Of a stretch of DNA of 64,000 bases, positions 7,084-15,475 are shown piece after piece; position 1 is the first letter of the stretch, and every line of letters begins with the position of its first letter. The stretch is taken from contig NZ_CP104854.1 in assembly GCF_050916235.1 (NCBI RefSeq), forward strand, positions 868,001 to 932,000, written 5' to 3'. This DNA is from Maridesulfovibrio sp050916235. GTDB lineage: Bacteria; Desulfobacterota; Desulfovibrionia; Desulfovibrionales; Desulfovibrionaceae. Both the position numbers and the translations under genes were made by a program. The notes under the pieces are model-generated. The model saw only the letters and a program-made list of their open reading frames with translations, made no database searches and was not told the DNA's origin.

Positions 7084-9156
7084 TTAGGCGATGCTCACGG
7101 AAGAACTGGTCCAGACGGACAGGCCGGTACCGGGCTCAGTTTCAACCTTGAGAACTTTACAGATGTTGTCGCCTTTTCCGCGGGAGTAAACGTCCCAAGC
7201 TGTGTGACCAAATCCCAGCGGTGCGGCGATAACATTGTTCATAACGCCTTCATTGATGCGGATTCTTGCCACACACTCACCGCCTGCGCCAGACAGCTTG
7301 ACCATAGCACCTTCAGACTTGCCGAGTTCTTTGGCAGTCTTGGAGTTGACCTGAACCAGAAGGTCTTTGCCTTTGAGTTCAAACTTGCTGACCAGTGCAA
7401 CGTTGAGGGGAGGCAGAGCCATCTTGGCAGAACCGTTAAGCAGCTTGGAGTAAGGTGCTACAGCGATTTCACCGCCCTTGGGCATTACAACAGCCTTGGA
7501 CAGAACGGATGCTGCGAACTTGAGGTCTCCGGATTCAGTTGCATCGGAAACGTAAGCGGCACCGCCGATCAGGGAATCCCAGTCTGCCCCGGCTTTTTCA
7601 GCCTTGGCCTGGAATACGGATTCAGCAGATTCAAATCCCAGGTCAATGCCCAGCCCGGAAGCTACGCCGAGGATGACATCAACAGTTGCCTTGCTGTTGT
7701 AGACAGGTTCTGCAACAGGAGCACAGGAGCTGAGCATCGCAGCACCGAGACCGTAAGGAGTCTGTGCATCATCAAAACGCTCATAACCGGTGGGGTTGGG
7801 CATGATGAGATCAGCTGCGGAAGCAGTTTCGTCCATGAAAGTGCTGAAACTTACGAGGAAGGGAACCTTCTCGATTGCTGCAGCCAGAGCGGCTGTCTGG
7901 GGCATGGAGTAAACCGGGTTGGCTTCGTAGACCAGCATCACATCAGGAGTACCGACTTTACCGGAAGCAATTCCGGAAAGGTAACCGGCTAAATCCTTGG
8001 CGGCCAGGTCGGAACGGTCTGTGGCTGCTTCAACTGCTTTAGGCAGGTTGGGCAGGATCTTCATTCCGCCGTCCTTATTCACACGGCCGAGCAGGATGTT
8101 GAGCGCGGAAGCGGAGATAACGTCTGCAGCACCTGCACCGCTGCCGAATTCGGAACCGGCAACAACAACGGGAGCGGAAGCTTTCATCAGCTCTGCAGCA
8201 ATATCAGACATGTCCTTTCCGGCCACGCCGATAGCTTTTTCCACTTTATCAGGGGTGAATCTGGACATTACCAGAGTCTTGAAATCAGCAAAGTCAGCAA
8301 CTGGTGCGGTTACTCCGGCCTTGAGCATGTGATATGCAAGACCGAGGCAGAAAATGGCACCGGTTCCGGGTTTAACCGGAATCCATTTGTCACTGGCTGC
8401 TGCAGTATTGTTGAGGAAAGAACCGGCGTAGAGGAATTTTGTTTTGATTTCTCCACCGGTGGGACGGCTTTCGGAATAAACGCGCTGGTTTCTTACAACC
8501 GGTCCCCAGGAATCCATGGCATCGGCACCCACGAAAAGTACCAGGTCGGACTTGTCGAGATCGTAACCGATCTGTCCGGCACCGCCCATGCTGGCAAGGG
8601 CGACAGCTGCACCCTGCTCTTCACCGGGCATAAGGTAGCAGTCATCGCTTCCCATGCCTGCCGCAAAACCGGAGAGGACTTCGGTTGCGGTTCCGGTAGC
8701 ATCGCCGGAAACTACAGCAAGTTTGCCTTTGCTGCCTTTTACAGCGGCCAGTTTTTCAGCGAGAATTTTTTCAGCTTCTTCCCAGGAAATAGATTCGAAT
8801 TTTCCTTCGCCGGCCTTCTTCATGGGGCCGTTGATACGGGAAGGGCTGTACATGAGCTGCGGGCCCCCCGCGCTGATAGGATCAACGCCGCCCTTGCTCA
8901 TTTCGTTTTCAGCATTTCCTCTGGTCAGATAAGGGCTTCCGCCTACGGATTTAACAATCTCCGCACAGGGGGAAGGTCCAAATTTACACAGAGAAGCCTG
9001 CTCTGTGATGGCACCGTATTTCAGTCTGGGAATCCAGGGCCAGTTCTGAGACCAGATAGATGCATCATCGAGTGTTTTCCAAATCACAGGAGTGAAGAGG
9101 GAACCTACAACACCACCTGTCACCACTTGAATAAAAGTTCTGCGATCAATACCCAT
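7084..9156 (-). CDS. qrcB: Qrc complex molybdopterin-oxidoreductase-family subunit QrcB
   Basis: A 690-residue protein of the molybdopterin oxidoreductase family. It starts with DRRTFIQ followed by a hydrophobic stretch, a twin-arginine-type signal that probably stays as a membrane anchor. The N-terminal region has only two cysteines (CKFGPSPC, about 56-63) instead of the complete four-cysteine cluster site of catalytic members. This fits the published description of Qrc, in which QrcB holds no molybdenum cofactor and serves as a scaffold. The Ala/Gly/Lys-rich sequence is otherwise collinear with the family (the SWEEAEKIL element near 125 is kept). It lies 13 bases after qrcA. Confidence 0.92.
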   Translation of the reverse strand: MGIDRRTFIQVVTGGVVGSLFTPVIWKTLDDASIWSQNWPWIPRLKYGAITEQASLCKFGPSPCAEIVKSVGGSPYLTRGNAENEMSKGGVDPISAGGPQLMYSPSRINGPMKKAGEGKFESISWEEAEKILAEKLAAVKGSKGKLAVVSGDATGTATEVLSGFAAGMGSDDCYLMPGEEQGAAVALASMGGAGQIGYDLDKSDLVLFVGADAMDSWGPVVRNQRVYSESRPTGGEIKTKFLYAGSFLNNTAAASDKWIPVKPGTGAIFCLGLAYHMLKAGVTAPVADFADFKTLVMSRFTPDKVEKAIGVAGKDMSDIAAELMKASAPVVVAGSEFGSGAGAADVISASALNILLGRVNKDGGMKILPNLPKAVEAATDRSDLAAKDLAGYLSGIASGKVGTPDVMLVYEANPVYSMPQTAALAAAIEKVPFLVSFSTFMDETASAADLIMPNPTGYERFDDAQTPYGLGAAMLSSCAPVAEPVYNSKATVDVILGVASGLGIDLGFESAESVFQAKAEKAGADWDSLIGGAAYVSDATESGDLKFAASVLSKAVVMPKGGEIAVAPYSKLLNGSAKMALPPLNVALVSKFELKGKDLLVQVNSKTAKELGKSEGAMVKLSGAGGECVARIRINEGVMNNVIAAPLGFGHTAWDVYSRGKGDNICKVLKVETEPGTGLSVWTSSSVSIA

Positions 9157-9169
9157 TGCAGTCCCTCAC

Positions 9170-9721
9170 TTACTTATGGCAGACGTAACATGCGTTGCTG
9201 GTACCAACTTCCGCATGACAGCGTTCACACTGCCACATCTTCATGGTCTGCTTGCTGTAACCGCTAATCTTGTTCTCGTAATACGTCGGCAGCGTGTCGC
9301 TGTTGCCTACGTCGGGATGGCAATCAGTACACTCGAAGCCTTGGTGGGCCATGTGCGAAAAGTATACGTTGTCGGGCTGATACTGATAAACCAGCCAGGG
9401 CACCTCAACACCCTTCTGCAGGTATTCAGTCACGTAGATTTTTTCAGCTTCAGTTTCGCCGAGAATATCTTCGTGGCACTCAGCACACTGTGCATTGGAA
9501 GGAAGTCCCGCAAAGGAACCGTCTTCCAAAAACAAGTGACATGACTCACAGTCCATACCTTGACCTTCAACATGAACCTTGTGGCTGAAATCGATCGGCT
9601 GAGTCTTCTGGCTATAAATAACCTGCGGGAAAACCCACCAACCGACGATCAGGCTCGCAAGGACACCGATGAAGAAAGGAAGAACTCCTCCACACTGCTT
9701 CGATGTTCTTTTTTCCTCCAT
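9170..9721 (-). CDS. qrcA: Qrc complex multihaem cytochrome c subunit QrcA
   Basis: A 183-residue membrane-anchored periplasmic cytochrome c. One hydrophobic segment near residues 13-33 (uncleaved anchor or signal) is followed by five CxxCH haem sites: CESCH, CAECH, CTDCH, CERCH, CYVCH. Extra His residues supply sixth ligands (for example HKVH near 47-50 and HMAH near 123-126). The subunit receives electrons from cytochrome c3. QrcA of D. vulgaris is described as hexahaem; I can see only five canonical motifs here, so a sixth site would need a non-standard motif. It is the first gene of qrcABCD, with a promoter-like element upstream. Confidence 0.92.
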   Translation of the reverse strand: MEEKRTSKQCGGVLPFFIGVLASLIVGWWVFPQVIYSQKTQPIDFSHKVHVEGQGMDCESCHLFLEDGSFAGLPSNAQCAECHEDILGETEAEKIYVTEYLQKGVEVPWLVYQYQPDNVYFSHMAHQGFECTDCHPDVGNSDTLPTYYENKISGYSKQTMKMWQCERCHAEVGTSNACYVCHK

Positions 9722-9781
9722 AACCTCGCCCCACTACTCCTTAAGTTTTGTGAAACATAAACAACCAATTAACGCCATTTC

Positions 9782-9810
9782 TTCTAAAATAGAGAATCTT
9801 TCCATGTCAA
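9782..9810 (-). promoter_or_regulatory. Candidate sigma-70 promoter of qrcABCD
   Basis: On the minus strand TTGACA (9805-9810) is followed after 17 bases by TTAGAA (9782-9787), about 60 bases before the qrcA start. The -35 box is perfect and the -10 box is weak. No terminator separates it from qrcA. Confidence 0.45.
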
Positions 9811-9913
9811 GAGAATATGAAAGTTTTCACAAGCCCTTCACCATGGAATAACCCGCTTTTTCAGAAACCAAGGGGTGTGCAATTCAGGATACGCCCGCCC
9901 TGCACAGATCAAT

Positions 9914-10465
9914 TTAAAAATCGAACGGAGATTCAAACTGAGCTAATGAAGGAAGCTCACGGTCTTTGTCAGAAAGTACCGGATTAACTGCCTTCCAGTC
10001 GATTGCAAGCTCCGGATCATCCCAGCGGATACCAGCCTCGCTGCCGGGGGCATAGCCGGCATCGACCTTATACATGAACTCATTTTCTTCAGTTAATGTT
10101 TCATACCCGTGGGCGAAACCCTTCGGAATAAACATCCTGCGGAAATTATCTGCAGAGAGTTCAATTCTGAACGATCTCAGGTAAGTCGGAGATCCCTTTC
10201 GCAGGTCCACAGCCACATCACTCACCGCCCCCCGGGTAACCCAGACCAACTTGGCCTGCGCATGGGGAGGACGCTGAAAATGAAGGCCCCTGATTACACC
10301 AATCCCGGATGAGTAGGCGTGATTATCCTGAACAAAATCAACAGGCAAACCCAGCTCAGCAAAAACCTTGCGGTTAAAGCTCTCCAGAAAAAACCCGCGA
10401 CTATCCCGATAGACTGTAGGTTCAATCACCACAAGCCCCGGAAATTCAGTCTCAATCAACCTCAT
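9914..10465 (-). CDS. rfbC: dTDP-4-dehydrorhamnose 3,5-epimerase
   Basis: A 183-residue cupin-type epimerase, the usual length for RfbC/RmlC. The catalytic elements are present: RGLHFQ with His62 as base, the FVQDNHAYS segment near 44-52, and the tyrosine-containing MYKVDAGY near 131-138. It converts dTDP-4-keto-6-deoxyglucose to the L-rhamnose precursor for O-antigen. The ribosome-binding site GGAGG lies five bases before the ATG. The other rhamnose genes (rfbA, B, D) are not adjacent in this window. It appears monocistronic. Confidence 0.93.
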   Translation of the reverse strand: MRLIETEFPGLVVIEPTVYRDSRGFFLESFNRKVFAELGLPVDFVQDNHAYSSGIGVIRGLHFQRPPHAQAKLVWVTRGAVSDVAVDLRKGSPTYLRSFRIELSADNFRRMFIPKGFAHGYETLTEENEFMYKVDAGYAPGSEAGIRWDDPELAIDWKAVNPVLSDKDRELPSLAQFESPFDF

Positions 10466-10721
10466 TCAGTCCTCCGTCAGTAAGACATCCAGCTCCTGAC
10501 ATTAACTCGTTCCCCCAAAATTAAACGAGAATTACCCGAGTTCACCAAATGACACAACCTCATTTTTCACTTGAATGTAATATTTTTTATTATTTTTAAG
10601 GCTCTTCCCGTTATTCACTTTTCTCGCACGGTCTGGTAACGTTTCGTACAAACATTCATTTTGGCAACAAACCCCAAAGGACGTTGATCCTTTTTTCACA
10701 AACACACAGACGGATAATCCA

Positions 10722-11282
10722 ATGGACGCATCAGGAATCGCACTAAACGCTCTGGACATTATATTGATTGTCATCGCGGCTGCCCTCATCTTCAGAGGCC
10801 TTCTGCGAGGCATTGTCAGGGAGGCAATCTCTGTATTTTCCCTGATTCTGGGTTTTTATCTGGCGGCCAAATACCACACGGAACTTGCACCATATTTTTC
10901 GAGTATTTTTGACGGACCAGGCACAGTCAAGGCATTCAGCTATCTTTCAATAATAATCGCCACCCTGCTGGTAGCAGTAATCATAGGTATTGCGATCAGA
11001 AAGATTCTCACCGTGAGCATGCTGAGTTGGGCCGATCAGGTTCTCGGAGGCATACTCGGGCTTGTGGAAGCTGTCATTGTAGGAGGCATCCTCATAGTCA
11101 TACTCAACAGCTTCACGCCTAATTCAGAGTTTCTCACCAAATCGCAACTTGCACCGAGAGTTATGGCTACAGCCAGCTTCTTCATAAGCTTTGCCCCTGA
11201 CAATGTTCTCGACTCCCTTGATATTAAATCCATGTTTCCCGACCATTCGGAACTGGCAAACCCCGCGAGCGATACAATTTAA
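10722..11282 (+). CDS. cvpA: CvpA family membrane protein
   Basis: A 186-residue protein with four hydrophobic segments (about 10-28, 36-52, 68-92, 104-130) and the N-terminal LDIILIVIAAALIFRGLLRG pattern of the CvpA family (named for colicin V production). Family members are poorly characterised inner-membrane proteins linked to envelope homeostasis. The C-terminal quarter is hydrophilic. The stop codon overlaps the start codon of mazG (TAATG), so the two are translationally coupled. The ribosome-binding site is weak. Confidence 0.85.
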   Translation: MDASGIALNALDIILIVIAAALIFRGLLRGIVREAISVFSLILGFYLAAKYHTELAPYFSSIFDGPGTVKAFSYLSIIIATLLVAVIIGIAIRKILTVSMLSWADQVLGGILGLVEAVIVGGILIVILNSFTPNSEFLTKSQLAPRVMATASFFISFAPDNVLDSLDIKSMFPDHSELANPASDTI

Positions 11283-12046
11283 TGAGCAGCAAATCATTCG
11301 AAAAACTTAAGAACGTAATTTCCAGCCTCACCGCACTTGACGGTTGCCCATGGGACATGAAGCAGACCCCGGAATCTCTGTGCGACTATGTAATTGAAGA
11401 GGCCTTTGAGCTGGTAGAGGCCATTCGTTCCGGAAACACCCACGAAGCGATGGAGGAATTGGGAGATGTCATGTTCCTTCTGCTTTTCATAGCTGACCGC
11501 TACGAAAAGACTGGAACATTTACCCTAGCCGACGCCATTGATTCAAGCTCAGCAAAAATGATCCGTAGACATCCGCATGTGTTTGCGGACTGCAAAATCG
11601 AAGATCAGGAAGAGCTTCTGCGTAACTGGGAGAAAATCAAGCGCAGCGAAAAGTCCGAATCAGAAAAAATTTTCGATTCACTTCCTAAAGGGCTACCACC
11701 CCTTCTCAAATCCTACCGCATCAATGCCAAGGCATCCCGAGTCGGATTCACCCATGAATCCGATGAGCAATGCCTTGAGCAGCTGGAAAGTGAATGGAAG
11801 GAATGGAATGATGCCCTTGAAGCAGATGATGCAAATGCTTCCGAGGCTGAATTCGGCGACTACCTATTCACTCTTGTTGAACTCGGACGCAGAAAAGGCA
11901 TCAAGGCCAATACAGCCCTAGACCATGCCAACAACAAATTTCTGACCCGCTTCTCCAAAATGGAAGACCTTGCAAAAGAGCAGGGAAAAACTATCTCGGA
12001 TATGCCTTTGAACGACCTCAATAACCTTTGGAACCAAGTCAAGTAG
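11282..12046 (+). CDS. mazG: Nucleoside triphosphate pyrophosphohydrolase MazG
   Basis: A 254-residue tandem MazG protein. The N-terminal domain carries CPWDMKQTPESL, EEAFELVEAI and EELGDVMFLLLF, the metal-binding EExxE...ExxD signature; a second copy lies at about 165-250 (ECLEQLESE...EAEFGDYLFTLVELG). It hydrolyses NTPs to NMP and pyrophosphate, a house-cleaning activity that also lowers (p)ppGpp effects. It overlaps cvpA by one base and is followed by a terminator. Confidence 0.94.
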   Translation: MSSKSFEKLKNVISSLTALDGCPWDMKQTPESLCDYVIEEAFELVEAIRSGNTHEAMEELGDVMFLLLFIADRYEKTGTFTLADAIDSSSAKMIRRHPHVFADCKIEDQEELLRNWEKIKRSEKSESEKIFDSLPKGLPPLLKSYRINAKASRVGFTHESDEQCLEQLESEWKEWNDALEADDANASEAEFGDYLFTLVELGRRKGIKANTALDHANNKFLTRFSKMEDLAKEQGKTISDMPLNDLNNLWNQVK

Positions 12047-12070
12047 ACTTCAGATTCTTCCCAACTACAC

Positions 12071-12105
12071 AAAAAGCCTCGTTTCCATATGGAACGAGGC
12101 TTTTT
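12071..12105 (+). terminator. Terminator after mazG
   Basis: AAAAAGCCTCGTTTCC / GGAACGAGGCTTTTT pair with one bulged T around an ATAT loop, 25 bases after the mazG stop. A-tract and T-tract on either side allow use in both directions. Confidence 0.85.
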
Positions 12106-12157
12106 GTCTTCCATAGAACTGACAAACTTAATTAAGAAGATTTTTATCAAACCACCC

Positions 12158-12184
12158 TAAAGTTATATTTGATTCATCCGATAA
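12158..12184 (+). promoter_or_regulatory. Sigma-28 (FliA) promoter
   Basis: TAAAGTTA at 12158-12165, an 11-base spacer, then TCCGATAA at 12177-12184. The FliA consensus is TAAAGTTT-N11-GCCGATAA, so 14 of 16 positions match with ideal spacing. It sits 48 bases before the start codon of the small motility-type gene. Confidence 0.8.
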
Positions 12185-12231
12185 AACGGATAGACGTGTA
12201 GTCTATCCTTTCTCTGGCAAGGGAGGTAATC

Positions 12232-12441
12232 ATGGACATTTCAGGAATCACCACAGCGGCATCTGCCGTTGACAAGGCAACGGAAAAACAATTGTTCGGG
12301 GCCCAGGTAGTCACAAAGACTCTAGACTACATGAATTCCCAACAGTCCGGGTCATCAACAAACAGTGATTATGATTTCCAGAAAAGTGTGCTCGGCGCCG
12401 CCTATTCCGGCGTTGGAGCAATCACCAACATCAAGACCTGA
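12232..12441 (+). CDS. Small YjfB-like putative motility protein
   Basis: A 69-residue protein starting MDISGITTAAS, followed by a helical Ala/Gln/Thr-rich body. Size, the MDIxGI start and composition match the YjfB putative motility protein family; its function is not established, but Bacillus members are expressed with the sigma-D flagellar regulon. GGGAGG lies five bases before the ATG, and a near-perfect sigma-28 promoter lies upstream, which independently ties this gene to late flagellar expression. It is monocistronic, ending at a hairpin. Confidence 0.7.
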   Translation: MDISGITTAASAVDKATEKQLFGAQVVTKTLDYMNSQQSGSSTNSDYDFQKSVLGAAYSGVGAITNIKT

Positions 12442-12471
12442 TCAAAGGGCAACAGACACGTCTGACAGCTG

Positions 12472-12498
12472 AAACCCGGCTCCGAAAAGCCGGGTTTT
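12472..12498. terminator. Bidirectional terminator between convergent genes
   Basis: AAACCCGGCT / AGCCGGGTTTT pair around a short loop, placed between the yjfB-like gene and the glycosyltransferase gene, with T-tracts usable on both strands. Confidence 0.8.
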
Positions 12499-12514
12499 AC
12501 TTTGCAATATAGAA

Positions 12515-13483
12515 CTAGCATTGGGCAAAAAGCCATTCCAGAGGCTCGTCCAACCCTTGGTCCATGAACTCATATTTGCGGATAACTGTACAATTTTCCA
12601 AATAAAGAGGAGACCACTTCGTATACTCTTTATCGCCATCCGGATAGATCAAAACGCGAGGACGCTTCCATGCATCAGCCAAATGTGCAGGAGCAGAATC
12701 ATTCCCAAGAAACCATCCGCAACGATAGATCAACTCGGAAAGAAAGCCCACACTTCCTGATAGATGAAAAACATTATCTCCGTTCACAGCACTTGAAACC
12801 TCGTCCCGTTCGAAGTCGGCGCACACAACGACAACAGGTGTGTGCTTAGCAACCTTCTCTACAACACCGGCCCAATGCTCAAGGGACCACTTCATTCCTC
12901 CGAAAGTCTTACCTGCCGGGTGCAAAACAACAAATTTTCCGACTTCCAACCCATTTACTCTCAGGGCCTTCTCAGCTTCGGCTGTTCCTTCAGGATCATG
13001 ATGCATGGATGGAGGCGAAAGAATTACATCGGTCCCAAGAACCTGTCGGATAAAATTTTCCCTTTTTTTAAGAACATGAACATCGGAAACATCAGAACAA
13101 ATGTGGTTTACAAACTGCAATGAACCTTTAAGTTTGTTTCCATAGCGCTCTTTAACTCCCCCCAAAAACGCCAGCTGTTCATTGCGCACCCCAGAACGGA
13201 AATGAATTGAAACATCATACTTGTCACGGCGCAGCATCTTCACGATTTCCAGCTGACGCCAAAAGGAATCCTTTTTACGATCAAAAATTGTTACTTTATC
13301 AACAAGAGAGCTGGCTGCAACAAGCTCTGCACTGGCATTATCAGCAATAAGATTTACATATGCTCCAGGATACATATCTTTAAGAGCCTGTAAGGCAGGA
13401 AGAGCATAAAGAGTATGTCCAAGCACACCGTTTGAAAAAACGAGCCACCGCCCCCCCGAACCAGTAAGATTCATTTTTTTCAT
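12515..13483 (-). CDS. Glycosyltransferase family 9 (heptosyltransferase-like)
   Basis: A 322-residue GT-B protein of the ADP-heptose:LPS heptosyltransferase family. The N-terminal domain has LVFSNGVLGHTLYALPAL in place of the usual GDxxLxxP element. The C-terminal domain has VLHPAGKTFGGMKWSLEHW (about 185-203) and the late FLGNDSAPAHLAD motif (about 260-272) that binds the nucleotide sugar. It transfers a sugar, probably heptose, to LPS core or another glycan; the donor cannot be fixed by sequence alone. The start has AAGGA about ten bases upstream. Confidence 0.88.
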   Translation of the reverse strand: MKKMNLTGSGGRWLVFSNGVLGHTLYALPALQALKDMYPGAYVNLIADNASAELVAASSLVDKVTIFDRKKDSFWRQLEIVKMLRRDKYDVSIHFRSGVRNEQLAFLGGVKERYGNKLKGSLQFVNHICSDVSDVHVLKKRENFIRQVLGTDVILSPPSMHHDPEGTAEAEKALRVNGLEVGKFVVLHPAGKTFGGMKWSLEHWAGVVEKVAKHTPVVVVCADFERDEVSSAVNGDNVFHLSGSVGFLSELIYRCGWFLGNDSAPAHLADAWKRPRVLIYPDGDKEYTKWSPLYLENCTVIRKYEFMDQGLDEPLEWLFAQC

Positions 13484-13545
13484 CGGAAATAAGTCCTTAC
13501 AATAATGGTAGTGTGGATAACCGCTTTATATCCACTTAAAAGAAT

Positions 13546-13573
13546 AATCCGCCCAACTTCAGTCGGGCGGATT
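13546..13573 (-). terminator. Terminator after the nfeD-slipin operon
   Basis: AATCCGCCC / GGGCGGATT pair around a ten-base loop. On the minus strand it lies about 60 bases after the slipin stop and is followed by ATTCTTTT. Confidence 0.65.
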
Positions 13574-13634
13574 AAAGCAAGTAACCACGCTCATTGCAAC
13601 CGTTTTAAACAGTCTTAACGAAAGACACCGCCAA

Positions 13635-14555
13635 CTATTTTTTCAATTTATCAAAAGCACTCATGGCCGTGCCGACCATAGAGGCTACATCCCCTGCAGA
13701 AGATGGTAGAATCAGAGTTGTAGATTCCTTGGCAAGTTTTTCGAAGGCCTCAACATACTTTTCAGCAATCCTCAACGAAGCTGCATTGTATCCGCCGGGA
13801 CGATCCATAGCCTCACCAACGGTGTGCAAAGCCTTGGCAGTTGCATCGGCTACCATGGTGATGGCTTCAGCCTTACCCATTGCTTCGTTCATTAATCTTT
13901 CGCGTTCACCCTCACTCTTGAGGACTTCATCACGCTTTGCAGCTTCAGCCTTGTTGATAATGGCCTGCTTTTCCCCCTCACTGCGGGCGATGTCTGCGCG
14001 CTTCTGACGCTCTGCGATCATCTGTGTTTCCATGGCAGCCTTGACGCTTTCCGGAGGAGTAATGTCCTTGATCTCGTAACGCAAAACCTTAACTCCCCAT
14101 GACGCGGCGGCATCATCAATAGCCTCTACAACCTGTGCGTTGATGGTCTCCCGCTCTTCAAAAGTCTTATCAAGCGCAAGCTTTCCTATGCACGATCTCA
14201 ACGCAGTCTGGGCCAATTGGGAAGCCGCAAAACGATAATTTTCAATACCATACGCGGCAGCTTTGGAATCCTGAACCTGTATAAAAATCAATCCGTCAAC
14301 CACTACCCCGACGTTGTCGCTGGTTATACAGCTTTGCGGCAAGGTATCCATGGCTTCTTCTTTTAATGAAAATTCGTAAGAGACCTTATCCAGAAACGGG
14401 AACAAAAAATGGAATCCTGCACCAAGTGTTGCGCGGTACTTGCCAAGTCGCTCGACTATGGCCTCGGTTTTCTGCGGAACAATCTTTATCGACTTAATAA
14501 CTACGGCAATAATCAAAACAGCCAGAACAATTACTGCTATCAATCCCGGATTCAT
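13635..14555 (-). CDS. Slipin / SPFH-domain membrane protein (QmcA type)
   Basis: A 306-residue stomatin-family protein: one N-terminal membrane segment (about 4-22), an SPFH/Band-7 domain (IVPQKTEAIVERLGKY near 26-41 through about 180), then a long charged coiled-coil with ERQKRADIARSEGEKQ-type repeats, and a hydrophobic C-terminal tail. Such proteins form ring-like oligomers on the inner membrane and are usually encoded with an NfeD partner, as here. ATG at 14555 follows GGTGAG; a GTG nine bases upstream is less likely. nfeD ends about 20 bases before it. Confidence 0.93.
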   Translation of the reverse strand: MNPGLIAVIVLAVLIIAVVIKSIKIVPQKTEAIVERLGKYRATLGAGFHFLFPFLDKVSYEFSLKEEAMDTLPQSCITSDNVGVVVDGLIFIQVQDSKAAAYGIENYRFAASQLAQTALRSCIGKLALDKTFEERETINAQVVEAIDDAAASWGVKVLRYEIKDITPPESVKAAMETQMIAERQKRADIARSEGEKQAIINKAEAAKRDEVLKSEGERERLMNEAMGKAEAITMVADATAKALHTVGEAMDRPGGYNAASLRIAEKYVEAFEKLAKESTTLILPSSAGDVASMVGTAMSAFDKLKK

Positions 14556-14575
14556 AACTCTCACCTGCCTTAGTT

Positions 14576-15034
14576 TTAATTCTTCGTAACCAGGAACGCG
14601 GTTTTGCTTTTATCAACCCACGAAACTATTCTTACCACATCCCCGGCAGTAATAATCTGCCCAGATTCAGCCAGCGCGTTCCAGAAAGAGCCCCTGTACT
14701 TAATCTGCCCATACCCTGAATCAGGAAAATCTCTCGTGGCCTCTGCAATTGCCCCGGCCGGGAAATCGTCATATCCCTCAGCCTCTTTCACCGATGTCTG
14801 ACCCTGAAACCAATTCATAAACGCCTTGCGCAGAACCACCAAAGAAAAAACCGAAGCCGCACAAAAGACAGCAACCTGAATGACAAGTCCGTCAGCAACA
14901 AAAGCGGAAACAAGTGCAGCCGCAAAGCAGCCGAAGCTGAAAAAGATCAGAACCATTCCCGGAACCAGCAATTCAAGCCCAGCCAACACCAGCCCGGAAA
15001 CTAGCCAGATAAGCCACATAGGATAACTGCCCAC
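14576..15034 (-). CDS. NfeD-like membrane protein
   Basis: A 152-residue protein with two or three hydrophobic segments (about 5-70) followed by a soluble OB-fold (about 88-150; GYGQIKYRGSFWNA, AGDVVRIVSWVDKS), the short NfeD form without the serine protease part. NfeD proteins pair with slipins and influence membrane-domain organisation or membrane proteolysis. It starts with GTG, with GGAG six bases upstream, and is followed directly by the slipin gene, forming a two-gene operon. Confidence 0.9.
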   Translation of the reverse strand: MGSYPMWLIWLVSGLVLAGLELLVPGMVLIFFSFGCFAAALVSAFVADGLVIQVAVFCAASVFSLVVLRKAFMNWFQGQTSVKEAEGYDDFPAGAIAEATRDFPDSGYGQIKYRGSFWNALAESGQIITAGDVVRIVSWVDKSKTAFLVTKN

Positions 15035-15190
15035 TTCAATCTCCTTTACTCAACAGATCATAATAACAATACAATTATTAGCAGGTCACACAGAAAGAGG
15101 CAATCCAAATGGCTTAAAATTACTTCTGCGACTCAAATTTTTCCAGCTCAAATACAATGGGACCTACGCGGCAAATAATCGCTTGAAAAC

Positions 15191-15220
15191 AAAAAAGGCC
15201 CTGACTTTTCAATCAGGGCC
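15191..15220 (-). terminator. Terminator after tRNA-Ser(UGA)
   Basis: GGCCCTGA / TCAGGGCC pair around an eight-base loop and are followed on the minus strand by six T. It lies 12 bases beyond the tRNA 3' end. Confidence 0.85.
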
Positions 15221-15231
15221 TCGTAAAATTC

Positions 15232-15323
15232 TGGCGGAGAGGGAGGGATTCGAACCCCCGGAAGGCGCAAACCTTCAACGGTTTTCAAGACCGCCGCGTT
15301 CAACCGGACTCTGCCACCTCTCC
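15232..15323 (-). tRNA. tRNA-Ser (anticodon UGA)
   Basis: The minus strand begins GGAGAGGTGGCAGAGTCC and ends TCTCCGCCA, giving a paired seven-base acceptor stem with encoded CCA. The anticodon loop reads CTTGAAA, so the anticodon is TGA. The T-arm GGGGTTCGAATCCC is canonical, and a long variable arm, typical of tRNA-Ser, is present. Length is 92 bases. Confidence 0.96.
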
Positions 15324-15475
15324 AAAACGTGAGAAAAGAATTTTCCCGAACTTGCTTCGGAAGTCAACCATTTTTTGTTGAATTCCTAAAAATTTTCCAC
15401 TTTTAAACCGGATTCAGCTACATGCATATAAATATAGACCGGAAGCGCACTATGCGGGCCTACTTAAATGAGCTG

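Noticed and set aside
10532..10813. A 93-codon open frame opposite the start of cvpA
   Set aside because: It overlaps the cvpA start and promoter region, has no ribosome-binding site, and low-complexity Lys/Asn composition typical of AT-rich intergenic DNA.
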